This document shows, piece after piece, positions 1-9,531 of a stretch of 64,000 nucleotides of DNA. Location of the stretch: contig NZ_CALYLN010000001.1 in NCBI RefSeq assembly GCF_944801835.1, positions 342,001-406,000 on the forward strand, read 5' to 3'. The DNA comes from Bartonella sp. B1099. GTDB taxonomy: Bacteria > Pseudomonadota > Alphaproteobacteria > Rhizobiales > Rhizobiaceae. The notes beneath the pieces are model-generated. The model had not been told where the DNA came from. It did not search any database and saw only the letters and a program-made list of their open reading frames with translations. How positions within the stretch are numbered: the first letter of the stretch is position 1; every line of letters starts with the position of its first letter. The position numbers and the translations under genes are program-made.

Positions 1-175
1 TCCCAATCAATTAAGAAATCTCTCAATCATTTTTACACATTTTTATGAGCGGACATTCATTACATGAGTGAAGGCATTAATATGAGTGAAGGACGATAAC
101 GTATAAAAGTGATCACTTTTCCTGTGGATAAAGATAAAGGATGATACAATATCACTATATGCATAAGTATAAATT

Positions 176-1417
176 GTGCTTACTTTAAAAATCTTAAGTT
201 TTGAAAAGTATTTGTTTGTGGATAATAAGCCTTCTTTATTATTTATAATCTCTATTGTATGTTTATCCATCGGTGGTTTAATCTCTACGGATATTTTTCT
301 CCCCGCTCTTGGAGATATGCGTCAATATTACCAAGTGAGTGAATCTGAGATACAGAGTGCGGTGGCCATTTTTTTACTTGCTTTAGCTGTTGGACAACTG
401 ATTTATGGACCGCTTAGCGATAATTTTGGACGCAAAAAGACACTTTTGTTTGGTTTATTTTTGTGGTTTTTTACCACATTGAGTATAATTTACACCATTC
501 ATATTCAAACTTTTTTTGCACTGCGTTTTTTACAAGGTCTTGGAGCCTGTTCTGGGATCGTTTTAAGTCGCGCTATTATTAATGATTTGATGGATAAAAA
601 GGCCGCAGGAAGGCTTTATTTGGTTATATTTCCTTTTGTTGGAACATCACCAGCACTTGCGCCATTAATTGGGGGGGTGTTATTGCAAGTTTTTCATTGG
701 CAAGCCACTTTTATCTTTTTAAGCCTTTTTATCCTTTCAACCATTTTGCTGTGTTATTTTGTCCTAACAGAGACTCTTCCCCCTATCAAACGTCACTCTT
801 TCACGCCTATAGGAGTCCTTAAGGGTAGTTTAGGCGTCCTTAGAAATAAGCAATTTATTTTTTACGCATTGATACCATGTTTTGCCTATGCAACCTATTT
901 CGCTTACATTGTTGAGTCACCTTTTTTTCTTACAGCTTTGGGCTTACCCAGTAACGATATTGGATATAGTTACATTGGTGTTTCTTTAACCTATGTCTTA
1001 GGCAACTTGGTTGCACGAAGATTTCTTAAGCAAGAATCTATGGAACGGACCATTCGACGTGGATATATTATTTTTGTCCTAGGAGGGATATTATTTGCTC
1101 TCCAAATCTATGTGAGTCCGTGGCCTCTCGTCACGAGTTTGAGTACCATTTCACTTCTAACTTTTGGCAATGGCTTTTTGTTGCCATTAGGAACAGCGTT
1201 AGCGATTTCCTCACATCCGCAAGCAGCTGGAGCAGCATCCGGTGTTATGGGCGCTTTACAATTAGGAAGCGCAGCATTAAGCGCCGCAGTGATTGGAAAA
1301 CTATCCGGACATAGTCCGTGGGATGTTGCACTTTTATTGGCAATATGTTGTAGCGTGGGCTTTATCATTTATATTCGAAAAGCCAATTATTTTATCACCA
1401 TAAATCAAGTCAAATAA
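176..1417 (+). CDS. Bcr/CflA-type MFS drug efflux transporter
   Basis: A 413-residue polytopic protein with about 12 hydrophobic segments. The N-terminal region has the MFS signature around residues 60-90 (GQLIYGPLSDNFGRKK) preceded by STDIFLPAL, typical of the Bcr/CflA subfamily, which exports drugs or small metabolites from the cytoplasm by proton antiport. The listed start is GTG; TTG at 212 or GTG at 218 in the same frame would give a more usual N-terminus, so the start is uncertain. The stop lies 19 bases before the decayed aldolase gene at 1437, suggesting a former operon with it and with the fusion gene at 1922. Substrate unknown. Confidence 0.85.
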   Translation: MLTLKILSFEKYLFVDNKPSLLFIISIVCLSIGGLISTDIFLPALGDMRQYYQVSESEIQSAVAIFLLALAVGQLIYGPLSDNFGRKKTLLFGLFLWFFTTLSIIYTIHIQTFFALRFLQGLGACSGIVLSRAIINDLMDKKAAGRLYLVIFPFVGTSPALAPLIGGVLLQVFHWQATFIFLSLFILSTILLCYFVLTETLPPIKRHSFTPIGVLKGSLGVLRNKQFIFYALIPCFAYATYFAYIVESPFFLTALGLPSNDIGYSYIGVSLTYVLGNLVARRFLKQESMERTIRRGYIIFVLGGILFALQIYVSPWPLVTSLSTISLLTFGNGFLLPLGTALAISSHPQAAGAASGVMGALQLGSAALSAAVIGKLSGHSPWDVALLLAICCSVGFIIYIRKANYFITINQVK

Positions 1418-1436
1418 CCAAATTGGGGGGTGAGTA

Positions 1437-1880
1437 ATGCTTAAAAATCTTGATGTCACTTTGCGTGATGGAAGAATTTTCTTTTTCACGAGACGAAATC
1501 GTTGAACCTCTTAAAAATCTGACAGCGGCTCAAGTTGAATATATTGAAATCAGCTATTTTAAAGGGTCGTTTAAACCCATGGACAATGTAGATCAAAAGC
1601 ATTTATAAATTAAGCGTTGCAAGAGAGTAAAATATCTTTAGAGTCAACTAAAATATTTTTAGCGTTAGAAGAGGGATTTGTCACCCTTTAAACTTTACAA
1701 TAAAAAGTGCGAGGCATTTAAACGATATGAGCATCGTGTTGTTCTTACACCTAGAAAACCAATGGGAAAGATGGGAAAGTTTTGGCTCTTCTTTTAAAAA
1801 GCTCTTTTTTAAAAAAGAGAGAGTTGAAGGAGATGGGCGTTATTATCCGTGAAGTTTGAATGCATATGTGGGAGGTTCAT
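1437..1880 (+). pseudogene. Decayed HMGL-like (DRE-TIM) aldolase fragment
   Basis: A start codon after a GGGGGGTGAG ribosome-binding site opens MLKNLDVTLRDGR, the N-terminal metal-binding TLRDG motif of HMG-CoA lyase/isopropylmalate synthase-type TIM barrels. This frame stops at 1503. The sequence continues in another frame (EEFSFSRDEIVEPL, then QVEYIEISYFKGSF) and stops again near 1605. A further stretch near 1850-1890 (SLNAYVGGSF) may be the C-terminal end. Frameshifts and deletion therefore leave a remnant. It sits between an exporter and an IPMDH-like fusion, so it was probably part of the same pathway. Confidence 0.6.
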
Positions 1881-1921
1881 TCTGTTATGACGAATAAAAT
1901 CATCAACAAATTGAGGGAGGG

Positions 1922-4099
1922 ATGATGAAAAAGAAAGTTCTTGTGCTAGCGGGTGATGATGTGGGACCAGAGCTCTGCGATGCAGCACTGATGGTTTTAG
2001 AGCAATTTCAATTACCGATTGAATTCAGTTATGGTGATATTGGTTGGGAATGCTGGAAACAAGACGGAGATCCTATTCCACAAGCGACTTGGCAAAAAAT
2101 CTCTGAAAGTGACGCTGTTTTACTTGGGATTGTGACAGACAAAGGAAAAGAAGTCGCTTTAAAAGAACTTGCACCGCCTTTAAAAGAGCAAAACCTGAGC
2201 GATTTTTCTCCCCTCCTTCAACTTCGCCAAAAGTTAAGCTTATTTGCCACGATATGTCCGATAAGATACATCTTTGGTCCGAGAAATCCTTTTCAGTTTT
2301 GTGTGATCAGCGAAAAGAGTGAAGGCCTTTGTGCGGGATTAGATTTTCGAGGGATTACGCCTGAAATGTCCGCTTGGTTAACACATCCCAATTTAGCAAA
2401 ATATGGTCTTGAAGAAGCAGCGTGGTCCGTTCGTTTGCAAACACGCTTTGGTTTAGAGCGATTATTTGAATACGCTTTTTCTTATGCACGTAACCATGGG
2501 TTTGGGCGGGTTACCTTTGCGGATAAACTGAATGTGATGCGAGAAAGTGAACAATTTTCTCAAGAAATTTTTGAAAAAATCGCGCAAAACTATCCAGAAA
2601 TTGAAGCAGATATTCATGATGTTGATGCAGTGGCGGTACGGATTGCAACAAAGCCAGAACGATTTGGTGTGATTGTTGCTGACAACATGTTTGGCGCCAT
2701 TCTCTCTGCTCTTGCTGCCGGCGTGATGGGTGGCTTGGGGCTTGCAGCGCATGCCCATGTAGGGGATAAGATGACCTGTTTTCAACCTGCTCATGGAAGC
2801 GCACCACACCTTGCTGGACAGAATAAAGCCAATCCTTCTGGGATGTTTTATACTGCGGCTTTACTCTTAGAGCATTTAGGCTTTTACGAGGAAGCACACC
2901 AATTATCTCAAAGTGTTGATCACGTTATTCGTAGCGGAAAAACGGTCCCCCATGATCTAGGAGGGAGCGCCTCACCCCGTCAAATGGTACAAGCTGTTAG
3001 CAATTTTCTTGCAAATCCTGTTTCTTCATATCGTGCTGCGATTATCACGGTTGGTGATGAACTTCTTTCAGGACAATATTTGAATACGAATTTACAAGAT
3101 TTAAGCCAAAGCTTGGAAAAAAGAAACATTCAAGTCATGCGTCATTTTGTTTGTGCGGATCAATTACAGCAAATCAGTGAGACGATTATTTCTTGTCTTG
3201 GACAAGAAGATTTGATTATCATCAGTGGGGGCTTGGGACCGACCTCTGATGATAAGACACGCGATAGCGTTGCTCAAGCTGTAAGACAACCTTTGGTGCA
3301 TCATGAAGATGTTTGGCGCACAGTAAAAGGTCAATTGGAGCGGTTAAAGATTGCGCCAGATAAGAATAATGCGCGTCAAGCCTTATTTCCGGAAACGGCA
3401 ACAGTGCTTGACAATCCTACGGGCACCGCGCCAGGATTTTATCTTTCTTGTGATGGTAGCGCGCTTGTTGTTTTGCCTGGTCCTCCCTCCCAAGCTCTTG
3501 CCCTTTTAGAAGATTATTTACAGCAAAATGAGAAGAAATATTCTTCACTATCGCGTGCAGCGTATGCTTGGACTTTGATTGGAATTGATGAAAGTACCCT
3601 TGCGCATTGGGTTGATTGTCATTTTGCACATGCGCCCTTTGAACGCCATTTTTTATGGAAAAGCCCCTATGTTTTGGTGCAATTGGTTGGTCAATCATCC
3701 ACTCCCTTGGCACAATCTTTAATCGAAGAATTTGAACATCATTTTCGCTCCCATTTGGTTGGCAGAGAAGTGACCACGGCGTGTCAACAACTCGCAAAAT
3801 ATGCACAGGTACATTGGTTGATCGATGATCCACATCTTTTAAAATATTTTCAGACGCCAGAAAAAAGCACCCAAAATATTCCGCAGATTGAAGTTGCAGT
3901 GCGCCTCTCTCCTTCCATTGAGGTGTTAGAAAAGCAGCCAGAAAGCCTTGGCCATGCGACCATAACGGTGCAAATGAAAGGATATGATGATGATCATCTG
4001 ACGTTCCCCTATACACGACCGCTTTTAGGTGTTGTTTTACAAGAATATGCTGCGTGGTTGGTTTTAAAAAGAGTTTTGCGAAGGGAAAACAGCCAATGA
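1922..4099 (+). CDS. IPMDH-like dehydrogenase fused to CinA-like MoCF domain
   Basis: 725 residues. Residues 1-365 follow the isocitrate/isopropylmalate dehydrogenase fold: an N-terminal Rossmann-like start ([12 protein letters not shown]), ADKLNVM, and the NAD-loop equivalent [17 protein letters not shown]. Residues about 370-545 follow the CinA/MoaB-type MoCF domain ([27 protein letters not shown]). The last 180 residues are unassigned. Several IPMDH key residues are changed. The GDILSD metal-ligand motif reads GAILSA (residues 258-263). The ANLRP arginine is lost (ATICP), and the VREL arginine region reads VISE. The NAD site looks kept while metal and malate-type substrate binding looks lost, so the reaction is unknown. 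A strong GAGGGAGGGATG start region supports expression. Confidence 0.75.
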   Translation: MMKKKVLVLAGDDVGPELCDAALMVLEQFQLPIEFSYGDIGWECWKQDGDPIPQATWQKISESDAVLLGIVTDKGKEVALKELAPPLKEQNLSDFSPLLQLRQKLSLFATICPIRYIFGPRNPFQFCVISEKSEGLCAGLDFRGITPEMSAWLTHPNLAKYGLEEAAWSVRLQTRFGLERLFEYAFSYARNHGFGRVTFADKLNVMRESEQFSQEIFEKIAQNYPEIEADIHDVDAVAVRIATKPERFGVIVADNMFGAILSALAAGVMGGLGLAAHAHVGDKMTCFQPAHGSAPHLAGQNKANPSGMFYTAALLLEHLGFYEEAHQLSQSVDHVIRSGKTVPHDLGGSASPRQMVQAVSNFLANPVSSYRAAIITVGDELLSGQYLNTNLQDLSQSLEKRNIQVMRHFVCADQLQQISETIISCLGQEDLIIISGGLGPTSDDKTRDSVAQAVRQPLVHHEDVWRTVKGQLERLKIAPDKNNARQALFPETATVLDNPTGTAPGFYLSCDGSALVVLPGPPSQALALLEDYLQQNEKKYSSLSRAAYAWTLIGIDESTLAHWVDCHFAHAPFERHFLWKSPYVLVQLVGQSSTPLAQSLIEEFEHHFRSHLVGREVTTACQQLAKYAQVHWLIDDPHLLKYFQTPEKSTQNIPQIEVAVRLSPSIEVLEKQPESLGHATITVQMKGYDDDHLTFPYTRPLLGVVLQEYAAWLVLKRVLRRENSQ

Positions 4100-4319
4100 G
4101 CCGATCACACTGTTGAAACATTGAAAAGACGCTTGGAGAGAGCGCGCGCCTTCGAATACAGAAACCACGACGAGAGCGCCCTTTGTTTGATGGAATGCGT
4201 TTTCCTCTCACCCAAAGCGTTTTATCTCAAGCCGCCTTTAAGAATAAAGGATAAGAACTTTATGATTTTTTAAATGAAGAGGAAGAGATTTTCTTGGGAT
4301 ATTTCTGCGAGGAAAAGGT
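4100..4319. other. Intergenic, no convincing gene
   Basis: Short open stretches occur in two plus-strand frames (for example RLRIQKPRRERPLFDGMRF), but there is no start with a ribosome-binding site. It may be a decayed gene end. Confidence 0.4.
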
Positions 4320-4324
4320 CAACA

Positions 4325-4610
4325 CCCGCCACCACAGAACCCGCCACCACAGAACCCGCCACCACAGCACCCGCCACCACAGCACCCGCCACCACAGCAC
4401 CCGCCACCACAGCACCCGCCACCACAGCACCCGCCACCACAGCACCCGCCACCACAGCACCCGCCACCACAGCACCCGCCACCACAGCACCCGCCGCCAC
4501 AGAACCCGCCGCCACAGCACCCGCCGCCACAGCACCCGCCACCACAGCACCCGCCACCACAGCACCCGCCGCCCACAGAACCCGCCGCCACAGAACCCGC
4601 CGCCACAGAA
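4325..4610. repeat. 15-bp minisatellite, 19 units
   Basis: A head-to-tail array of the 15-mer CCCGCCACCACAGCA with variants at the last positions and a CCGCCGCC subtype toward the right. Sixteen exact-length units run from 4325, then one 16-base unit (extra C at 4565-4580), then two more. Because 15 is a multiple of 3, every frame is open (PATTA on plus, CGGGC/GGGFC on minus); the 16-base unit shifts frame. Long ORFs here are consequences of the repeat and I do not call a gene. Confidence 0.9.
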
Positions 4611-4762
4611 CTCCCTTCCTTTAGAAAAAACTATCGAATAATTTATTATGGAGAAAAAAGACTCTTTAAATTTTTTTACACTCACGAGAAATCAACCAGA
4701 AGGCTGTTTTCTAGCGTTCACGGGTCACACCCCCTGACCCATTGCAAGCGGCTTTTTTATGT

Positions 4763-4862
4763 GTATTCCGGGAGTCAAAAACACTGAACCCTAGTCAGCT
4801 TTTTTGCTTTTAGCATGTGAACACACCTGGACATGGCAAAAACTCCCAGAATCTCATGTTCC
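4763..4862 (-). ncRNA. Brt-like structured repeat, copy 1 (partial)
   Basis: Contains the distal inverted repeat ATTCCGGGAG ... CTCCCAGAAT enclosing about 75 bases with the conserved core ACACACCTGGACA. It matches the 3' hairpin part of the four copies further right. No XRE gene follows it leftwards. See the entry at 5560 for the interpretation. Confidence 0.45.
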
Positions 4863-4913
4863 TTATAGACTAACAGATCACTCCCCTTGACCCATTTCAA
4901 GTGGCTCTTCATG

Positions 4914-5110
4914 CGTATTCCGGGAGTCTGAAAGAGCTGAAACTTAACTCAGCCTTTTGCTTTTAGTGCGCGGGGACACACCTGGACAGTGCAAAAGCTC
5001 CCGGAATCTCGTGCTCCTTATAAAGAAGGCTCATATTTCAATTTGGATTTTCAGGCTTTGGATTCCCCCTTAAAACTGCATTGTACAACGAGAGCCCGTG
5101 TATACTTATT
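4914..5110 (-). ncRNA. Brt-like structured repeat, copy 2
   Basis: Same arms (ATTCCGGGAG / CTCCCGGAAT at about 4918 and 5000) and the same CACACCTGGACA core, with a diverged right half. It lies immediately left of the intact XRE gene rather than upstream of an XRE reading frame. Confidence 0.45.
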
Positions 5111-5171
5111 AGATGTACTTATTCATAAAATCATTTCAAAAGAGCAGTAATAAAATTTAAAGGTGTGATTT

Positions 5172-5525
5172 TTATCGCTCACAAATCAAACTCAAAATTG
5201 CCTTCTGTTGCTTAGGCTTGAGTTCTCTAAAACTTTTCAAAAGGGTATGCTCTTCTTTATTAGCAATTTCATCATAGGATGTATTTTTTTCTTTCGTTGA
5301 AATACCGGCATAAAAAAAGAAAATAGAAATATCTAAGATATCAGCAATTTCTTGTAAGCGCCCTGCACCAACGCGATTGATAGCTTTTTCATATTTTTGG
5401 ATTTGTTGGAAGGTTACCCCTAAACGATACCCTAATTCTTTTTGAGAAATTTTCAACATTTCTCTTCTCAAACGAATTCTTTTGCCTATCAAAATATCGT
5501 TAAAATGTGGATTTTTCGCTTTCAC
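5172..5525 (-). CDS. XRE-family HTH regulator (trp-like, Brt partner)
   Basis: 117 residues with an N-terminal helix-turn-helix of the Cro/CI type: ISQKELGYRLGVTFQQIQKYE at about residues 26-46, then a short C-terminal region ending QQKAILSLICER. The start is GTG with GGAGGGG upstream. Immediately upstream on the same strand is a ~200-base structured repeat. This arrangement matches what is described in B. henselae, where Brt small RNAs precede small DNA-binding (trp) genes and read-through controls the downstream gene. That assignment is from memory of the literature plus layout. It is the only intact copy of three. Confidence 0.8.
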   Translation of the reverse strand: MKAKNPHFNDILIGKRIRLRREMLKISQKELGYRLGVTFQQIQKYEKAINRVGAGRLQEIADILDISIFFFYAGISTKEKNTSYDEIANKEEHTLLKSFRELKPKQQKAILSLICER

Positions 5526-5559
5526 TTCAGGTTCCCCTCCGGTTGCGAGCGCCCTCGCA

Positions 5560-5765
5560 TAAGTATTCCGGGAGTCAAAAACACTGAATCCGAGTCAGCT
5601 TTTTTGCTTTTAGTGTGTGGACACACCTGGACATAGCAAAATCTCCCGGAATTCCGGGACACCCACAAGAGTAGGTTCATTTTTACGCTCGGATTTTAGG
5701 GGTTTTTGAATCCCTCTTGGTCGTTGCGTCTACGACCAAAGTTACCTTTTAAGCTATAAAGGAAT
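5560..5765 (-). ncRNA. Brt-like small RNA upstream of intact XRE gene
   Basis: A ~200-base unit repeated nearly unchanged ahead of each XRE copy. On the minus strand it begins after a promoter-like TTGTAA ... TTTATA (about 5785-5755). It contains a stem from GGTCGTAGACG / CAACGACC and ends in a long hairpin whose arms are ATTCCGGGAG and CTCCCGGAAT. Size, position and partner gene fit the Bartonella Brt RNA family. Transcript ends are guesses. Confidence 0.55.
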
Positions 5766-5802
5766 TTCGGAAAATTTACAATAAAATTTAAAGGAGTGTT
5801 TT

Positions 5803-6156
5803 TTATTGCTCACAAATCAAACTCAAAATTGCTTTTTGTTGCTTAGGCTTGAGTTCTCTAAAACTTTTCAAAAGGGTATGCTCTTCTTTATTAGCAATTT
5901 CATCATAGGATGTATTTTTTTCTTTCGTTGAAATATCGGCATAAAAAAAGAAAATAGAAATATCTAAGATATCAGCAATTTCTTGTAAGCGCCCTGCACC
6001 AACGCGATTGATAGCTTTTTCATATTTTTGGATTTGTTGGAAGGTTACCCCTAAACGATACCCTCATTCTTTTTGAGAAATTTTCAACATTTCTCTTCTC
6101 AAACGAATTCTTTTGCCTATCAAAATATCGTTAAAATGTGGATTTTTCGCTTTCAC
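5803..6156 (-). pseudogene. XRE regulator copy 2, nonsense mutation
   Basis: Nearly identical to the intact gene at 5172-5525 over 354 bases and with the same GTG start position. One base change turns the E-L of KELGY into a stop (TGA at 6064-6066 read on the minus strand), cutting the protein inside the recognition helix after about 30 residues. The last codons also differ. Confidence 0.8.
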
Positions 6157-6189
6157 TTCAAGCCCCCTGACCCATTGCGAGCGCCCTCG

Positions 6190-6395
6190 CATAAGTATTC
6201 CGGGAGTCTGAAAGTACTGAGTTCGAATCAGCTTTTTTTGCTTTTAGTGTGTGGACACACCTGGACATAGCAAAAACTCCCGGAAACCCGGGATTCCCAC
6301 AAGAGTGGGTTCATTTTATGTATCGAACTTTAGGGCTTTCAGACCCTCTTGGTCGTTGCGTCTACGACCAAAGTCACAAGGTCTATTGATAAAGG
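6190..6395 (-). ncRNA. Brt-like structured repeat, copy 4
   Basis: Same architecture as the unit at 5560: GGTCGTAGACGC stem, CACACCTGGACA core, terminal arms ATTCCGGGAG and CTCCCGGAA. It precedes XRE copy 2. Confidence 0.5.
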
Positions 6396-6442
6396 AATTT
6401 CGGAAAATTTACAATAAAATTTAAAGGAGTGTTTTTTATCGC

Positions 6443-6790
6443 TTAAGAAATCAAACACAAAATTGCCTTCTGTTGCTTAGGTTTAAGTTCTCTAAAGCTT
6501 TTCAACAGGGTATGCTCTTCTTTATTAGCAATTTCATCATAGGATGTATTTTTTTCTTTCGTTGAAATACCGGCATAAAAAAAGAAAATAGAAATATCCA
6601 AGATATCAGCAATTTCTTGTAAGCGCCCTGCACCAACGCGATTGATAGCTTTTTCATATTTTTGGATTTGTTGAAAGGTGCCCCCTAAACGATACCCTCA
6701 TTCTTTTTGAGAAATTTTCAACATTTCTCTTCTCAAACGAATTCTTTTGCCTATCAAAATATCGTTAGAATGTGGATTTTTCGCTTTTAC
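6443..6790 (-). pseudogene. XRE regulator copy 3, start lost and nonsense
   Basis: Third copy. It carries the same in-frame stop within KELGY as copy 2. In addition, the GTG start is changed to GTA and the end is altered (stop two codons earlier). The shared stop shows that copies 2 and 3 are duplicates of an already broken copy. Confidence 0.75.
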
Positions 6791-6821
6791 TTCAAGCCCC
6801 CTGACCCATTGCGAGCGCCCT

Positions 6822-7025
6822 CGCATAAGTATTCCGGGAGTCTGAAAGTACTGACCTCGAATCAGCTTTTTTTGCTTTTAGTGTACAAACACACCTGGAC
6901 AGTGCAAAATCTCCCGGAATTCCGGGAATCCCACAAGAGTAGGTTCATTTTTACGCTCGGATTTTAGGGGTTTTTGAATCCCTCTTGGTCGTTGCGTCTA
7001 CAACCAAAGTTACCTTTTAAGCTAT
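6822..7025 (-). ncRNA. Brt-like structured repeat, copy 5
   Basis: Fifth copy of the repeat, ahead of XRE copy 3, with intact arms ATTCCGGGAG/CTCCCGGAAT. A short leftover of a further XRE 3' end (about 7078-7112) follows to the right. Confidence 0.5.
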
Positions 7026-7112
7026 AAAGGAATTTCGGAAAATTTACAATAAAATTTAAAGGAGTGTTTTTCATCGCTTAAGAAATCAAACTCAAAATTG
7101 CCTTCTGTTTTT

Positions 7113-7826
7113 TTAGGAGAGATCTGTCACACGCTTATGCGCACTCTCCCAAACCATAAGGGAAAACCAGCAATTGATTGAGAAAACGAATAATCCTTGA
7201 GATCAAGCCTCCTAAAAATACACCTAAAAACATGCCTGAACGCATGTCCCCAAACAACCCCCGTACGAGATTTGCCATGCTCTTGGGATAAGATCACGCC
7301 GTTATCCGTTGAGTTTTGGCACCACATCGGATTTTCTTTTAATCTCTAAAAATCCACAATAAAAAACGTCACCTCTCTCTAAGAACACGCATCCTCTCAC
7401 TTTTGAATAAAATGGACTTGAAGGCTTCTTTAAAAAGTCATCAGCTACCCCAAATTTCACATACAAAAGAAAGTAAACAAAAACAACGTCTTCGTCCTAA
7501 CACCATCCCCCTCCAAAGCATCTCCTAAAAATACACCTAAAAACATGCCTTAACACATGCTCCCTCAAACAACAGCTTACAGCATTCATCAGAGAAACAA
7601 AAAGCGCACAAATCAAGAACCATCACCCCCCCTACACTGCTCTATGAGAGACATCGCTTATCTACTACTCATAGTGCTTTATCTGCATCCCCATGCACAA
7701 TACCACTCTTTCTCAGCTTTTAAAGAATGAAGCTACTTTGTTGGTATGACCATCTTTTATCGGTTTTCCTATAGGCTTTTCATGTTCATTTTTTCATCTG
7801 TTAAAGAGATTACTCCGCCATTTTCA
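7113..7826. other. Decayed region with murA-tail fragments
   Basis: No intact gene. About 7265-7370 is a diverged copy of the murA 3' end (CACGCCGTTATCCGTTGAGT and following). The motif ACACCTAAAAACATGCCT appears near 7220 and 7530 and again, slightly changed, beside the murA copies at 8840 and 9460. Confidence 0.55.
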
Positions 7827-8051
7827 TCAATCCCAATGTCCAAGATTTATGGTAGAATGACGTGGATTGCGAGGTTCTGAAGGATTACAATCCGGATGCT
7901 TGTCATTGACAATACACCATTCTATATATGCAGGGTCGTTCTGCAAATCTTCTTCGACAACTTTATTCCCCGCATCTGCTCTCGTTTGAGAAAGTTCATT
8001 TTGATAATACCCCATCATAGTCAATAGCAAGCTTAATAATTTCAAAGTCAT
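7827..8051 (-). CDS. Small secreted-like hypothetical protein
   Basis: I choose the ATG at 8051 because AAGGAAATTAAA precedes it; an in-frame ATG ten codons upstream lacks a site. The product is 74 residues. A short hydrophobic N-terminus (MTLKLLSLLLTMMGYY) could be a signal peptide. An acidic, Cys- and Pro-containing region follows (YIEWCIVNDKHPDCNPSEPR). Two cysteines could pair in the periplasm. No family recognised. Confidence 0.5.
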   Translation of the reverse strand: MTLKLLSLLLTMMGYYQNELSQTRADAGNKVVEEDLQNDPAYIEWCIVNDKHPDCNPSEPRNPRHSTINLGHWD

Positions 8052-8302
8052 TTTAATTTCCTTAATACTTATTAAGTTCATAAAAATACATAAGTTATAT
8101 TAATACTGTATTTTAAATTAAAGTAAACAATAAATATTAAGAAAAATTACTATCATTTTGATATATACTTTTAAATACTTTTCTAATGAATGATAATATA
8201 AAGAACACAAATAAGAAGCAATTCAGTCTTATAATTCTGATCGCAAATCCGCTCTGCTATCTTCTCATTTTATTATAATATCCTGGTTGTATGAGATATT
8301 TT

Positions 8303-8530
8303 TCAATCGGGGCATTCGCATTCATACTGAAAACCTTTATGACTCAAATCCATATCATAAAAGCTTGTCATACGACATTCTAACAGTACTTTTCTGACCT
8401 CAAGTTTATCTGCTTGTGGTTTTTTCACATATTCCTTTTTTCACACATTCAAAGTCAAGAATAAATCAGAAAATATCCAGCAATACTTGATCAAGCTATG
8501 AAATTCAATAATTTCAAACTTTTCTTTCAT
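8303..8530 (-). pseudogene. Small hypothetical gene with in-frame stop
   Basis: Reads MKEKFEIIEFHSLIK ... then TGA after 29 codons, then continues in the same frame as KKEYVKKPQADKLEVRK to a CECPD end. It is either one 75-codon gene broken by a nonsense mutation, or two tiny genes (the second could start at GTG, VKKPQADK). No homology recognised. Confidence 0.35.
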
Positions 8531-8708
8531 TTTTCTCTCTTTCAATGGATTTATTTACGATAAAACAACGCGGAAGTTTATTTTTATCCCTTTTTTTAAG
8601 ATAGTTTAAAACTGAAATGTCAGATGAAAGAGATTATTTCTCCCAGATAAACAAAAACAAGCATGTGTAGATTAAAAATGGTATCGAATTGTACATAAAA
8701 AAAAATCA

Positions 8709-9445
<737 letters not shown>

Positions 9446-9531
9446 CCATCACCACCTCTAACAATACACCTCAAAACATGCCTGAACGCATGCCCTCCCC
9501 CAAAACAGTCTTCAGTATATCTTGGACAGAT

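Noticed and set aside
4260..4685. Cys/Gly-rich or Pro/Thr-rich protein gene
   Set aside because: All frames are open because of the 15-bp period; no ribosome-binding site, and the 16-bp unit breaks every frame.
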